This document shows positions 7,086 through 14,063 of a DNA stretch of 14,547 nucleotides, piece by piece. Numbering within the stretch: the stretch's first letter is position 1; the number at the start of each line of letters is the position of its first letter. The notes beneath the pieces are model-generated. The model saw nothing but the letters and a program-made list of their open reading frames with translations, was not told the DNA's origin and ran no database searches. The position numbers and the translations under genes were made by a program. Source of the DNA: Rickettsiales bacterium (GTDB taxonomy: Bacteria > Pseudomonadota > Alphaproteobacteria > Rickettsiales > UBA998); assembly GCA_019749855.1 (NCBI GenBank), contig JAIEPI010000106.1, forward strand, positions 1 through 14,547. The letters are read 5' to 3'.

Positions 7086-8998
7086 TCCTGACGTTCAGCC
7101 TGCTGCAGTAGAAGCGTCTCATTGATCTGCACCGGATAGCGGGTGCGAAGATAGGTGATGTACTCCTCCAGAATCTCGTTTTTATACTCATTCCGCAATT
7201 TGCGACGCAATGCGCGCAATTGCTGATCGGCTTCCGCGCTGCTTTTGGCATCAGGCGCGGGGGTGATCTCGCGTAAGACAGCTACCACGAAATCTGAGCC
7301 ATTTTTTTCAACAGTCGTGGGCGTTCCCACGGTTTTAAGACTAAAAATATTCTGAACAAGATTGTTGGGCAGTGATAACCCGTCTTGATTGATGATTGCA
7401 CCGTTGCGGCGAAGTTTTAATGCCTCCGTTTTCTCACCTTTTATTTTTGATAAAATAGATTGGGTTTCTAATAATGAATCACTCTTCGCAAGTTTAGCCG
7501 ATAGTTCACTGGCAAAGGCTTCATGGGCCTTGGCTAATTCCTGCGCAGTCCACGCTTCAATGACTTGTCCACGCACTTCATCAAGTGTGCGTTGACGTTG
7601 CGGAGTCACCGATAACACCTTGAATACAAAATAACCACCGTCAGCCTGCTGAATCAAATCAGAGCGCTCACCCTCAGGCAATTGAAAGGCAATTGTTAAA
7701 AGCTGTTGGTTTTTATCAAGTGGAAAAATCACCTGATTGTCAATGCCGCGCCCGTCCTGGCTGACTGGCTCAGAGGTGAAAATCTGCATATCTGCCAGCT
7801 TTGCCGCCGCTTCCAGAGAGTCGCTACCTGCTAAGGCATCTTCCAGTTGCTCCAGCGATTCCTGCAGGCGCACTTCCATTTTATGCTGCAAAACCTCATT
7901 TTCTAGGCTTTCCTGAATTTCCGTAAAGGGCGTCACGCTGCGCTCCTTGACGTTTTTTACGAGGTAGATATGCCAGCCGAAGCGGCTCTCCGTTGGCTCA
8001 GTAAATTCACCTTCGCCAAGAGAAAAAACCTTTGCTGCTTCTGGTGGCAGTTGCTCACGTGTAACAAAACCCAAATCCACCGCATCTTTATTAGTGGGGG
8101 TAATCATTTGAATCGCCTCATCAAATGTTTTGCCACTGCGTAAAATGCTATAGATATTCTCGGCATCCGCCTTTGTATTGAAGAGAAGATGCAGAATGTC
8201 GCGCTTCTCTGGAATCATCAACGATTCAGTGCGTTCATTATATAGGCTAAATGCTTCCTGACGATTCACTTTAACCTGCTTGCCAATCTCCTCAGGTGTC
8301 AGTCGAATGAGTGATAATGTGCGGTATTGGGGCGCCGTAAAGCGCGCTTGATGACTGTCGTAAAAATCCTGAATCTGCGCTTCTGATGGTTTGGCGACAG
8401 AGAAATTCTCGTCGGTACTCTCCAGTGTCAAAAGATCAACGCTGCGGACTTCGCCCTCAATAGCATAGAGATAAGACGAATAACCTTTAGGGACAATATC
8501 CTCGCCATTGACAACGCCAATCAGCACTTGCTCTTTCAGCGCGCTTCGTAATTGTTTTAAATATACCGATTCATTTTGATTGCTTTGACGAAGTGCCTGC
8601 TGAAAGAGTGTTTTATCAAAATCACCATTCGCATTGCGGAAATCGTCATTACGGCTAATTTCACGGGCCAGCGCATCGTCTGAAATTCGTATGCCAAGAC
8701 GGTCGGCCTCAAGCCCAATCATTTTTCGCGAGATCATTTCATTCAGCACCATGCGCTGAAGCATGCTCAAATTAACACCTGAGGACGGCATGGATTCACC
8801 AAAAGTGCGTCGCAACAGTGAAATCTGCTGGCTAAAATCAACCAGTGAAACCTCGTCATCACCCACCGTTGCGATGTTTTGCGGCCCGCTTTGACGGACA
8901 ACATCGCCAATTCCCCATATGCCTAAGCTCAACGCCAGCAGAAGCAACAGAAGCTTGGCAAGAAAACCGCTTGCAACTTTACGTAATTCTCTCAGCAT
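7082..8998 (-). CDS. ppiD: PpiD-like membrane-anchored peptidyl-prolyl isomerase (SurA-N / PpiC-type)
   Basis: 638 residues from the ATG at 8998, chosen because an AGGG lies about 8 nt upstream and because the protein then starts MLRELRKVASGF, right before the membrane anchor, as PpiD proteins do. An in-frame ATG at 9049 would add 17 residues but lacks a ribosome binding site. One membrane segment (12-33) anchors it in the inner membrane with the bulk in the periplasm. Next come a SurA-N-like helical chaperone region (~40-240), a parvulin domain (~264-354, with LHLLFNTKADAE, DLGFVTREQLPPEAAKVFSLGEG-like core and FGWHIYLV) and a C-terminal helical/second rotamase-like part. The family helps fold exported and outer-membrane proteins. 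Sequence conservation of PPIase activity in PpiD is often poor, so chaperoning may be its main role. The gene heads the trp operon. Confidence 0.9.
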   Translation of the reverse strand: MLRELRKVASGFLAKLLLLLLALSLGIWGIGDVVRQSGPQNIATVGDDEVSLVDFSQQISLLRRTFGESMPSSGVNLSMLQRMVLNEMISRKMIGLEADRLGIRISDDALAREISRNDDFRNANGDFDKTLFQQALRQSNQNESVYLKQLRSALKEQVLIGVVNGEDIVPKGYSSYLYAIEGEVRSVDLLTLESTDENFSVAKPSEAQIQDFYDSHQARFTAPQYRTLSLIRLTPEEIGKQVKVNRQEAFSLYNERTESLMIPEKRDILHLLFNTKADAENIYSILRSGKTFDEAIQMITPTNKDAVDLGFVTREQLPPEAAKVFSLGEGEFTEPTESRFGWHIYLVKNVKERSVTPFTEIQESLENEVLQHKMEVRLQESLEQLEDALAGSDSLEAAAKLADMQIFTSEPVSQDGRGIDNQVIFPLDKNQQLLTIAFQLPEGERSDLIQQADGGYFVFKVLSVTPQRQRTLDEVRGQVIEAWTAQELAKAHEAFASELSAKLAKSDSLLETQSILSKIKGEKTEALKLRRNGAIINQDGLSLPNNLVQNIFSLKTVGTPTTVEKNGSDFVVAVLREITPAPDAKSSAEADQQLRALRRKLRNEYKNEILEEYITYLRTRYPVQINETLLLQQAERQE

Positions 8999-9126
8999 CT
9001 CAATCCCTGTCGTTGAAGCAATTCCTACACCAGCACTTTTTAGATGCAAAGTGTTATTTGTGGATTGTTTATATGCACTGTGATAGCAACCGCCACATAG
9101 GATATTCGCCTTTCAGAGATGCATGG
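8999..9126. promoter_or_regulatory. Divergent intergenic region between ppiD-trp and tpiA operons
   Basis: This 128-bp gap must hold promoters for both directions. On the minus strand TATAAA (9068-9073) is a possible -10 box for ppiD-trpEG, but no good -35 sits 16-18 bp upstream of it. On the plus strand I found no convincing -35/-10 pair. The promoters could be of a type with weak consensus, as is common in alphaproteobacteria. Confidence 0.35.
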
Positions 9127-9882
9127 ATGACAATAAAACGCCTCGTGGTTGGTAACTGGAAAATGAACGGCAACCGCGATCTGGCGGCAGCCATGGTGCC
9201 CCAATTGATGCAGGCTGCCGCCAACACTCAGGGCGTGGAAGTCGTTGTGTGTCCGCCATTTGTTTTACTCAATGAGATTGGCAATGCGCTGACTCATGAA
9301 TCGATGCAACTGGGCGCGCAGGACTGTCATGCCAAGGCATGTGGGGCCTACACCGGCGATGTGAGTGCCGATATGCTGTGCGATGCCGGATGTCGCTATG
9401 TCATTTTAGGTCACTCAGAGCGCCGCGAGCATTATGGCGAAACGGATGCAACGGTAGCGCAGAAAGCCAGCACAGCCATTGCAGCTGGCTTGGTGCCCAT
9501 TATTTGTGTGGGTGAATCATGGGAGCAAAGGCAAAACGGGGAAGCAGAAGCTTTTGTTGCGCGTCAGACGCTCGCTTGTTTGCCTGAGCCACTACCGGAA
9601 ACACTGGTGATTGCCTATGAGCCGCGCTGGGCCATTGGCAGCGGCCAAACAGCGACATTGCAGGACATTACCGTGATGCATGAAGCCATCAGCCAGATTC
9701 TCCTCGTGAAGAGGAATTTGCAGCCGGAGGCACGCCGCATTCTTTATGGTGGTTCGGTCAATGCGGAGAATGTCAGGGACATTTTGGATTTACGCGGTGT
9801 TGACGGTGTGCTAGTGGGTGGCGCCAGTATTAACGCCGATCAGTTTTGTACAATCATTGCTGCGGCAAGTGTGGGGTCTTAA
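9127..9882 (+). CDS. tpiA: Triosephosphate isomerase
   Basis: 251 residues. It interconverts dihydroxyacetone phosphate and glyceraldehyde 3-phosphate in the cytoplasm. The frame is open further upstream, but the family start MTIKRLVVGNWKMNG fixes the ATG at 9127; its ribosome binding site is weak. Catalytic residues are visible: Lys12 in NWKMNG, His96 in GHSERRE and Glu165 in AYEPRWAIGSG (flexible loop 6 follows). The phosphate-binding YGGSVNAEN (208-216) and GGAS (231-234) are intact. It heads a tpiA-secG-pyrG-kdsA run that is typical of alphaproteobacteria, and secG starts 4 nt after its stop. Confidence 0.97.
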   Translation: MTIKRLVVGNWKMNGNRDLAAAMVPQLMQAAANTQGVEVVVCPPFVLLNEIGNALTHESMQLGAQDCHAKACGAYTGDVSADMLCDAGCRYVILGHSERREHYGETDATVAQKASTAIAAGLVPIICVGESWEQRQNGEAEAFVARQTLACLPEPLPETLVIAYEPRWAIGSGQTATLQDITVMHEAISQILLVKRNLQPEARRILYGGSVNAENVRDILDLRGVDGVLVGGASINADQFCTIIAAASVGS

Positions 9883-9886
9883 AAGC

Positions 9887-10363
9887 ATGGAAACGGTTCT
9901 TCTGGTCATCCAGGTCATTATTGCTTTAGCCCTGATTGGGATTGTGCTGATTCAGCGCAGCGATAGTGATGGCATGGGGCTTGGCGGCGGTGGCGGTGGC
10001 ATGGGTTTGCTCTCAGGTCGTGCCAAATCCAACGCCCTGACACGCGCAACCGCCATTTTGGCGGCACTTTTCATGATTAATTCGTTGGTACTTGGTATTA
10101 TCACGGCGTCCGGTCATGCCTCCATTCTGGACACGTTGGATCGTATCGACGCAACGCAATCAACGGCGCCTGCTTCTATCGAAAAAGTCGTGCCGGAAGT
10201 GCCCAAAGCGGTAGACAATGCTGTTTCGCCTGTCACACCCACAGAAACAACACCAACCGATAATGCGCCTGCGCAGGAAAAGAATCTAAAAACGACAGAT
10301 GCTCCTCAAACTGAGTCACCGAAAAAAGAATCTGCTCCGTTGAGTGTTCCAAGAGCAGAGTAA
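9887..10363 (+). CDS. secG: Preprotein translocase subunit SecG
   Basis: 158 residues from the ATG at 9887; a longer open frame runs back into tpiA but METVLLVIQVIIALALIGIVLIQ is the canonical SecG start (membrane segment 1, residues 3-23). The glycine-rich DGMGLGGGGGGMGLLSGR loop (28-45) and a second membrane segment (54-74) complete the SecG fold. SecG associates with SecY and SecE and raises the efficiency of protein export. The remaining ~84 residues form a long hydrophilic Pro/Thr/Glu/Lys-rich tail with no structure visible; such extended tails are common in alphaproteobacterial SecG. The gene begins 4 nt after tpiA and is probably translated by coupling. Confidence 0.95.
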   Translation: METVLLVIQVIIALALIGIVLIQRSDSDGMGLGGGGGGMGLLSGRAKSNALTRATAILAALFMINSLVLGIITASGHASILDTLDRIDATQSTAPASIEKVVPEVPKAVDNAVSPVTPTETTPTDNAPAQEKNLKTTDAPQTESPKKESAPLSVPRAE

Positions 10364-10381
10364 GCAAAGGAATTAGGCGGT

Positions 10382-12031
10382 ATGGCGCGCTTCATCTTCA
10401 TTACTGGTGGCGTGGTTTCGTCGCTTGGCAAAGGGCTGGCCTCAGCCAGTCTGGGGGCGCTGTTGCAAGGTCGCGGCTATCGTGTGCGTCTGCGTAAACT
10501 GGATCCTTACCTCAATGTTGATCCGGGCACCATGAGCCCCACGCAGCATGGCGAGGTCTTTGTAACGGATGATGGAGCGGAAACGGACCTTGATCTCGGG
10601 CATTACGAGCGTTTTACGGGTGTTAATGCAGCCAAAAGTGATAATGTTACTACCGGAAGAATCTACTCGACACTCCTCGCCAAAGAGCGGCGTGGTGATT
10701 ATCTGGGCGGCACCGTACAGGTGATCCCGCATGTGACGGACCTCATTAAGCAGTTTATCCTCAAGGATACTGAGGAAGAGGATTTTGTCCTCTGTGAAAT
10801 TGGTGGCACGGTGGGTGATATTGAGGGGCTGCCGTTTTTTGAGGCGATCCGCCAGTTGGGCTATGAGCTGGGACGAGAAAAAGTCCTTTTCATGCATGTG
10901 ACGTTAGTACCCTACATTAAAGCGGCAGGTGAGCTGAAAACCAAACCCACGCAGCACTCCACAAAGGAACTGCGCTCGATTGGCATCATGCCGGATATTT
11001 TGCTGTGCCGAGCGGATCGGGAGATTCCGATTTCCGAGCGCCGCAAAATCGCGCTGTTTTGTAATCTGCCAGAAGCACGCGTGATTCAGGCACTGGATGT
11101 AAAATCGATTTATCAGGTGCCGCTTACCTATCATAAAGAGGGGCTGGATACGCAGGTGCTCGATCATTTCGGCATACGCGATGCAAAAGAGCCGGACTTA
11201 TCATTGTGGTCGGGTATTGCGGCCCGTTTTGAAAAGCCGCAGGGCGAGGTGACCATTGCCATTGTTGGCAAATATGTGTCGCTGGGCGATGCCTATAAGT
11301 CGCTCACTGAAGCGCTGGATCACGCTGGAATTAACAATAACGTTCGTGTGAACGTGAAGTGGATCAATGCTCGAACGCTGGAGAAACAAGACGCCAGCGC
11401 CAAGCTGAAAGATGCCGACGCGATCTTAGTGCCAGGCGGGTTTGGCGATCAGGGTGTGGTGGGTAAAATGGCGGCCGCTCGCTATGCACGTGAACATCAG
11501 GTGCCCTATTTTGGCATTTGTTTTGGTATGCAAATGGCGGTGATCGAATATTGCCGCAATGTGCTGGGGCTGAAAGAGGCCGGTTCTACAGAGTTTAATC
11601 CGCTGGATTCCATGAAAGACCCTCGCGGCCCTGTGGTCGGGTTGATGACCGAATGGATGCGCGGTTCAGTGCTGGAGACTCGTTCGCAGGACGGCGATCT
11701 GGGTGGCACCATGCGTCTGGGTGCCTATGAATGTCAGCTAGCGAAAGGATCGCTGGTTAAGGGCTTGTATGGGTCCGAGGTGATCTCCGAGCGGCATCGT
11801 CACCGTTACGAGGTCAACACCGCTTACAGGGATGATCTGGAAAAAGCGGGTATGCGATTTACCGGCATGTCGCCAAGCGGCCATTTGCCGGAGATTATTG
11901 AGCTTCCGGCGCATCCGTGGTTTGTCGCGGTGCAATTCCATCCGGAATTTAAATCTCGTCCGTTTGCGGTGCATCCTTTGTTTGATGGCTTTGTAAAAGC
12001 CGCGATGCAGCGCGCCCAAAAGTCATCATAG
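10382..12031 (+). CDS. pyrG: CTP synthase
   Basis: 549 residues, full length. It makes CTP from UTP, ATP and glutamine, the last step of pyrimidine nucleotide synthesis. The N-terminal synthetase domain shows FITGGVVSSLGKGLASASLG (6-25, P-loop), KLDPYLNVDPGTMSP (39-53), ETDLDLGHYERF and CEIGGTVGDIEG (138-149). The C-terminal class I amidotransferase domain shows GGFGDQG (352-358), the nucleophile Cys380 in FGICFGMQ, RHRHRYEVN (471-479), and His520/Glu522 in VQFHPEF. It lies 18 nt after secG, and the small gene at 12040 follows within 8 nt. Confidence 0.98.
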   Translation: MARFIFITGGVVSSLGKGLASASLGALLQGRGYRVRLRKLDPYLNVDPGTMSPTQHGEVFVTDDGAETDLDLGHYERFTGVNAAKSDNVTTGRIYSTLLAKERRGDYLGGTVQVIPHVTDLIKQFILKDTEEEDFVLCEIGGTVGDIEGLPFFEAIRQLGYELGREKVLFMHVTLVPYIKAAGELKTKPTQHSTKELRSIGIMPDILLCRADREIPISERRKIALFCNLPEARVIQALDVKSIYQVPLTYHKEGLDTQVLDHFGIRDAKEPDLSLWSGIAARFEKPQGEVTIAIVGKYVSLGDAYKSLTEALDHAGINNNVRVNVKWINARTLEKQDASAKLKDADAILVPGGFGDQGVVGKMAAARYAREHQVPYFGICFGMQMAVIEYCRNVLGLKEAGSTEFNPLDSMKDPRGPVVGLMTEWMRGSVLETRSQDGDLGGTMRLGAYECQLAKGSLVKGLYGSEVISERHRHRYEVNTAYRDDLEKAGMRFTGMSPSGHLPEIIELPAHPWFVAVQFHPEFKSRPFAVHPLFDGFVKAAMQRAQKSS

Positions 12032-12039
12032 AGGAAGCC

Positions 12040-12279
12040 ATGGATTCTGAGTGGATCAAAGTGCCACACAGTGACGTGACCATTAACATGGAAGTGGCAC
12101 ATGAAATTCGCCGCCTGCGTGTGGAAGAAGGTTGCAGCTGGAGTGCCATCTCCGAGCACTTGGCTGAGCGTTTTCCTGATGAGGATTATGGCGGCGGCAA
12201 TCAGGCATTCGCGTATAATCTTTGCAAAACGGCGGCAGAAATGCTAGGGGAAGACGCTAACATACCACCTTGGAATTAG
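12040..12279 (+). CDS. Small 79-aa protein between pyrG and kdsA, function unknown
   Basis: I do not recognise a named family. The gene has an AGAGGAAG ribosome binding site about 5 nt before its ATG, starts 8 nt after pyrG and stops 2 nt before kdsA, so it is almost certainly translated as part of the operon. The protein is acidic and soluble with no membrane segment. Residues ~19-45 (HEIRRLRVEEGCSWSAISEHLAERF) read like two helices of a helix-turn-helix: 'SWSAISEHL' has the spacing of a resolvase/sigma-type DNA-reading helix. The C-terminal half, with NQAFAYNLCKTAAEML, is another helix. A small DNA-binding or adaptor protein is a possibility from pattern alone. Confidence 0.75.
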   Translation: MDSEWIKVPHSDVTINMEVAHEIRRLRVEEGCSWSAISEHLAERFPDEDYGGGNQAFAYNLCKTAAEMLGEDANIPPWN

Positions 12280-12281
12280 GC

Positions 12282-13118
12282 ATGCAAAAGACGATTACTG
12301 TAAGCTCACTCAGCATTTCCAATACGCGCCCATTCACGCTGATTGCTGGCCCCTGCCAGATGGAGTCACGGGATCACGCCATGGATGTGGCGGAAATGCT
12401 GAAGGATATTTGCGCGCGCCTGAGCATTCCGCTCATTTTCAAAACATCCTTTGATAAAGCAAACCGCTCCAGCCTTTCCGCGCAGCGTGGTATGGGCATG
12501 CACAAAGCGATGCCGGTATTTGAGGAAATCCGCAAGTCGCTGGGGTTGCCGGTGCTCACCGATGTGCATTCCGAGGAGCAATGCAAGGTAATGGCGGAAG
12601 TGGTGGACGTGTTGCAAATTCCGGCCTTTTTATGCCGCCAGACGGATTTGCTGGTGGCCGCAGCGAAAACCGGACGCGCGGTGAATGTGAAAAAGGGGCA
12701 GTTTCTCGCACCGTGGGATGCCAAAAACATTGTTGAGAAGCTCGAGCAATCCGGTTGCAAAAACATTATGCTCACTGAGCGCGGTGCCTCTTTTGGATAT
12801 AACACGCTGGTGGTGGATATGCGCTCACTGCCGATTATGGCGGGTTTTGGCTATCCGGTGGTGTTTGATGCCACCCACGCCGTGCAGCAACCAGGCGGGC
12901 TGGGCACGGCGTCGGGTGGGCAGCGGGAATATGTACCGGTGTTGGCCAAAGCCGCCGTGGCGGTGGGCGTTGGGGCATTATTTATGGAAACGCACCCCAA
13001 TCCCGATGTGGCGCCCTCAGACGGCCCCTGCATGATGAAGCTTTCTGATATGGAGCAAACACTGAGCATGCTTAAAGCGTTTGATAGCCTTGCAAAAAAC
13101 GCATTTCCCTCTCCCTGA
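12282..13118 (+). CDS. kdsA: 3-deoxy-8-phosphooctulonate synthase (Kdo-8-P synthase), metal-dependent class
   Basis: 278 residues from the ATG at 12282 (a TTG 12 nt earlier overlaps the upstream gene and is less likely). It condenses arabinose 5-phosphate and phosphoenolpyruvate to Kdo-8-phosphate for lipopolysaccharide core, which implies a Gram-negative outer membrane. The substrate motifs include FKTSFDKANRSS (53-64), TDVHSEEQC, NVKKGQFLAPWD (135-146) and TERGASFGYNTLVVD. The metal ligands known from the Aquifex enzyme appear to be present: Cys25 in IAGPCQMES, His199 in DATHAVQ, Glu236 in METHPNP and Asp247 in SDGP. It should therefore belong to the metal-dependent class, not the metal-free E. 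coli type, which has Asn in place of the Cys. Its last ~16 codons recur in diverged form at 13950-13997. Confidence 0.96.
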   Translation: MQKTITVSSLSISNTRPFTLIAGPCQMESRDHAMDVAEMLKDICARLSIPLIFKTSFDKANRSSLSAQRGMGMHKAMPVFEEIRKSLGLPVLTDVHSEEQCKVMAEVVDVLQIPAFLCRQTDLLVAAAKTGRAVNVKKGQFLAPWDAKNIVEKLEQSGCKNIMLTERGASFGYNTLVVDMRSLPIMAGFGYPVVFDATHAVQQPGGLGTASGGQREYVPVLAKAAVAVGVGALFMETHPNPDVAPSDGPCMMKLSDMEQTLSMLKAFDSLAKNAFPSP

Positions 13119-13132
13119 ATTCATATTTAGGT

Positions 13133-13158
13133 TGCTCTGCAGATTCTTATATGGAGCA
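13133..13158 (+). promoter_or_regulatory. Possible hairpin covering the ribosome binding site of orphan gene A
   Basis: TGCTC (13133-13137) can pair with GAGCA (13154-13158) across a 16-nt loop; the right arm contains the last three bases of the GGAG ribosome binding site. A 5-bp stem with a long loop is weak. It is listed because orphan gene B has the same layout with a stronger stem. Confidence 0.25.
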
Positions 13159-13163
13159 TAAAA

Positions 13164-13733
13164 ATGAGTAATGTAACACTCAGTAACGTTGAATTGAAAA
13201 TCAATGATGGAAAAACGAGTTTTTCTCACAACGGAGTTGATTATACTCTTATGGACCCCGATCAAATTAATTGGCAACAACAGGAAACGCGTTGGCGTGG
13301 TGGTAAAGCTCACGCGCGTCATGCACAAGCAGGGGAAGTCTTTGTGAAGCGAGACGGCACGCAATCGGTGGCTAAGGGCGGCGACGTGGCCATCCTTAAA
13401 AAAAATGGGGCGATTGATTACTGCCTTCCAAAGGCGATTGCTGAAAAAAGCTATGATCTTACAGCCCTTCCAAGAAATCCGCTGAGTAATGCGTTTGTAA
13501 CGCTTACGCGCATTCCTGTAGAAGCCAAGGTCATGGTAGTGGATGAACCAACCGCCTTCGTTTCACGCTATGAAGAAGATAAAGGCGCATTGCGTTTCTT
13601 GATGCCGGGTGATGCTATTGAGAATCTTGTAGGCCAAATTAATCCAATTGGCCCAGTACAGAGTGAAATGATGGCCACTCGCTATATATCTGAGGCTGAA
13701 GCTATGGCTCAACGCGGAAGAGCGGTGGCTTAG
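13164..13733 (+). CDS. Orphan gene A, 189-aa protein of unknown function in the kdsA-eno gap
   Basis: I do not recognise this with confidence. It starts at an ATG 7 nt after a GGAG ribosome binding site and lies 45 nt downstream of kdsA. The start of the gene is visibly more AT-rich than kdsA, which hints at a different origin. The protein is soluble, with no signal peptide or membrane segment. Residues ~57-98 (EVFVKRDGTQSVAKGGDVAI then KNGAIDYCLPKAIAEKSYD) resemble the layout of the small PGDYG-type domain found in phage and bacterial hypothetical proteins: a beta hairpin, a G-G/P-D turn, then a tail ending in a (F/Y)-x-x-x-Y-like helix. A second MPGD occurs at 147-150. That similarity is from memory and weak. 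The C-terminal 30 residues look helical (SEAEAMAQRGRA). Confidence 0.75.
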   Translation: MSNVTLSNVELKINDGKTSFSHNGVDYTLMDPDQINWQQQETRWRGGKAHARHAQAGEVFVKRDGTQSVAKGGDVAILKKNGAIDYCLPKAIAEKSYDLTALPRNPLSNAFVTLTRIPVEAKVMVVDEPTAFVSRYEEDKGALRFLMPGDAIENLVGQINPIGPVQSEMMATRYISEAEAMAQRGRAVA

Positions 13734-13741
13734 GTAGTATT

Positions 13742-13761
13742 ACCATTGAGAATCAAATGGT
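13742..13761 (+). terminator. Weak hairpin after orphan gene A, possible terminator
   Basis: ACCATT (13742-13747) and AATGGT (13756-13761) form a 6-bp stem with an 8-nt loop, extendable through flanking ATTA/TTAAT with one bulge. No clear T run follows, so an intrinsic terminator is doubtful; it may only stabilise the 3' end of the message. Confidence 0.25.
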
Positions 13762-13805
13762 TAATTGTCATATGAACTCATGCATTTGAACAGACGATTG
13801 TCCTA

Positions 13806-14006
13806 ACTGCCATTTTCTCCATTAAAGGCCACGAAATTATCGACAGCCGAGGGAACCCAACGGTGGAAGTGGATGTGCTGCTGGAGGATGGAGCGTTTAG
13901 GCGTGCGACGGTACCTTCAGGTGCATCCACAGGGTCGCTGGAGGCGCTGGAACAAACACTCAGCATGCTCAAAGCGTTTGATGCACTGGCGAAGCAACCG
14001 TCATAA
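13806..14006 (+). pseudogene. Chimeric remnant: enolase N-terminus (eno') fused in frame to KdsA C-terminus ('kdsA)
   Basis: One open frame reads 49 residues of alphaproteobacterial-type enolase from its second residue (13806-13952: TAIFSIKGHEIIDSRGNP, then TVEVDVLLEDG, then the catalytic-loop motif VPSGASTG). It then passes without a frameshift into 18 residues of a KdsA C-terminus (13950-14003: EQTLSMLKAFDALAKQPS) and stops at TAA 14004-14006. The enolase start codon is gone: CTA stands where ATG is expected (13803-13805), and no ATG, GTG or TTG lies in frame between the upstream stop at 13773 and the enolase part. A GTG at 13863 with AGGGA 8-10 nt before it could by chance start a 47-aa peptide. 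The junction lies within GCGCTGGAA. Neither half can work as an enzyme. It has no internal stops, so it is young. Confidence 0.88.
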
Positions 14007-14027
14007 AAGCTTCTTTTTCCAAAATTG

Positions 14028-14056
14028 CTCCGATTTGCTATTAATTATGATCGGAG
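14028..14056 (+). promoter_or_regulatory. Hairpin sequestering the ribosome binding site of orphan gene B
   Basis: CTCCGAT (14028-14034) is perfectly complementary to ATCGGAG (14050-14056) across a 15-nt AT-rich loop. The right arm contains the whole CGGAG ribosome binding site, 7 nt before the ATG. Such a stem would hide the site in a free message and could be a simple thermometer or coupling switch. It could also act as a short operator at DNA level. Confidence 0.4.
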
Positions 14057-14063
14057 AAAAATC

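Noticed and set aside
7082..7251. Transcription attenuator or Trp leader peptide ahead of trpE
   Set aside because: trpE starts inside the ppiD stop (4-nt overlap), leaving no room for a leader peptide or terminator/antiterminator hairpins, and I see no run of Trp codons.
8845..9126. Long N-terminal extension of TpiA (open frame back to 8845)
   Set aside because: The extension is antisense to ppiD and the family start MTIKRLVVGNWKMNG at 9127 gives the normal length.
9818..9886. Earlier SecG start overlapping tpiA
   Set aside because: Residues before METVLLV are a shifted reading of the tpiA end and do not belong to the SecG family pattern.
13048..13158. 10-bp direct repeat ATATGGAGCA at 13048 and 13149, 101 bp apart
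   Set aside because: One copy is inside kdsA coding sequence and the other overlaps the ribosome binding site of gene A; similarity stops at once on both sides, so chance plus a GGAG requirement is enough.
13776..14006. Treating the eno-kdsA frame as a new functional fusion protein
   Set aside because: There is no start codon for the enolase part, both domains are too short for catalysis, and the halves are the wrong ends of two neighbouring genes; a recombination remnant explains it better.
13119..14006. Site-specific integrative element with kdsA 3' end as attachment site
   Set aside because: No integrase, excisionase or clean flanking direct repeat is visible, the segment is under 1 kb, and an eno head would not be expected inside it.
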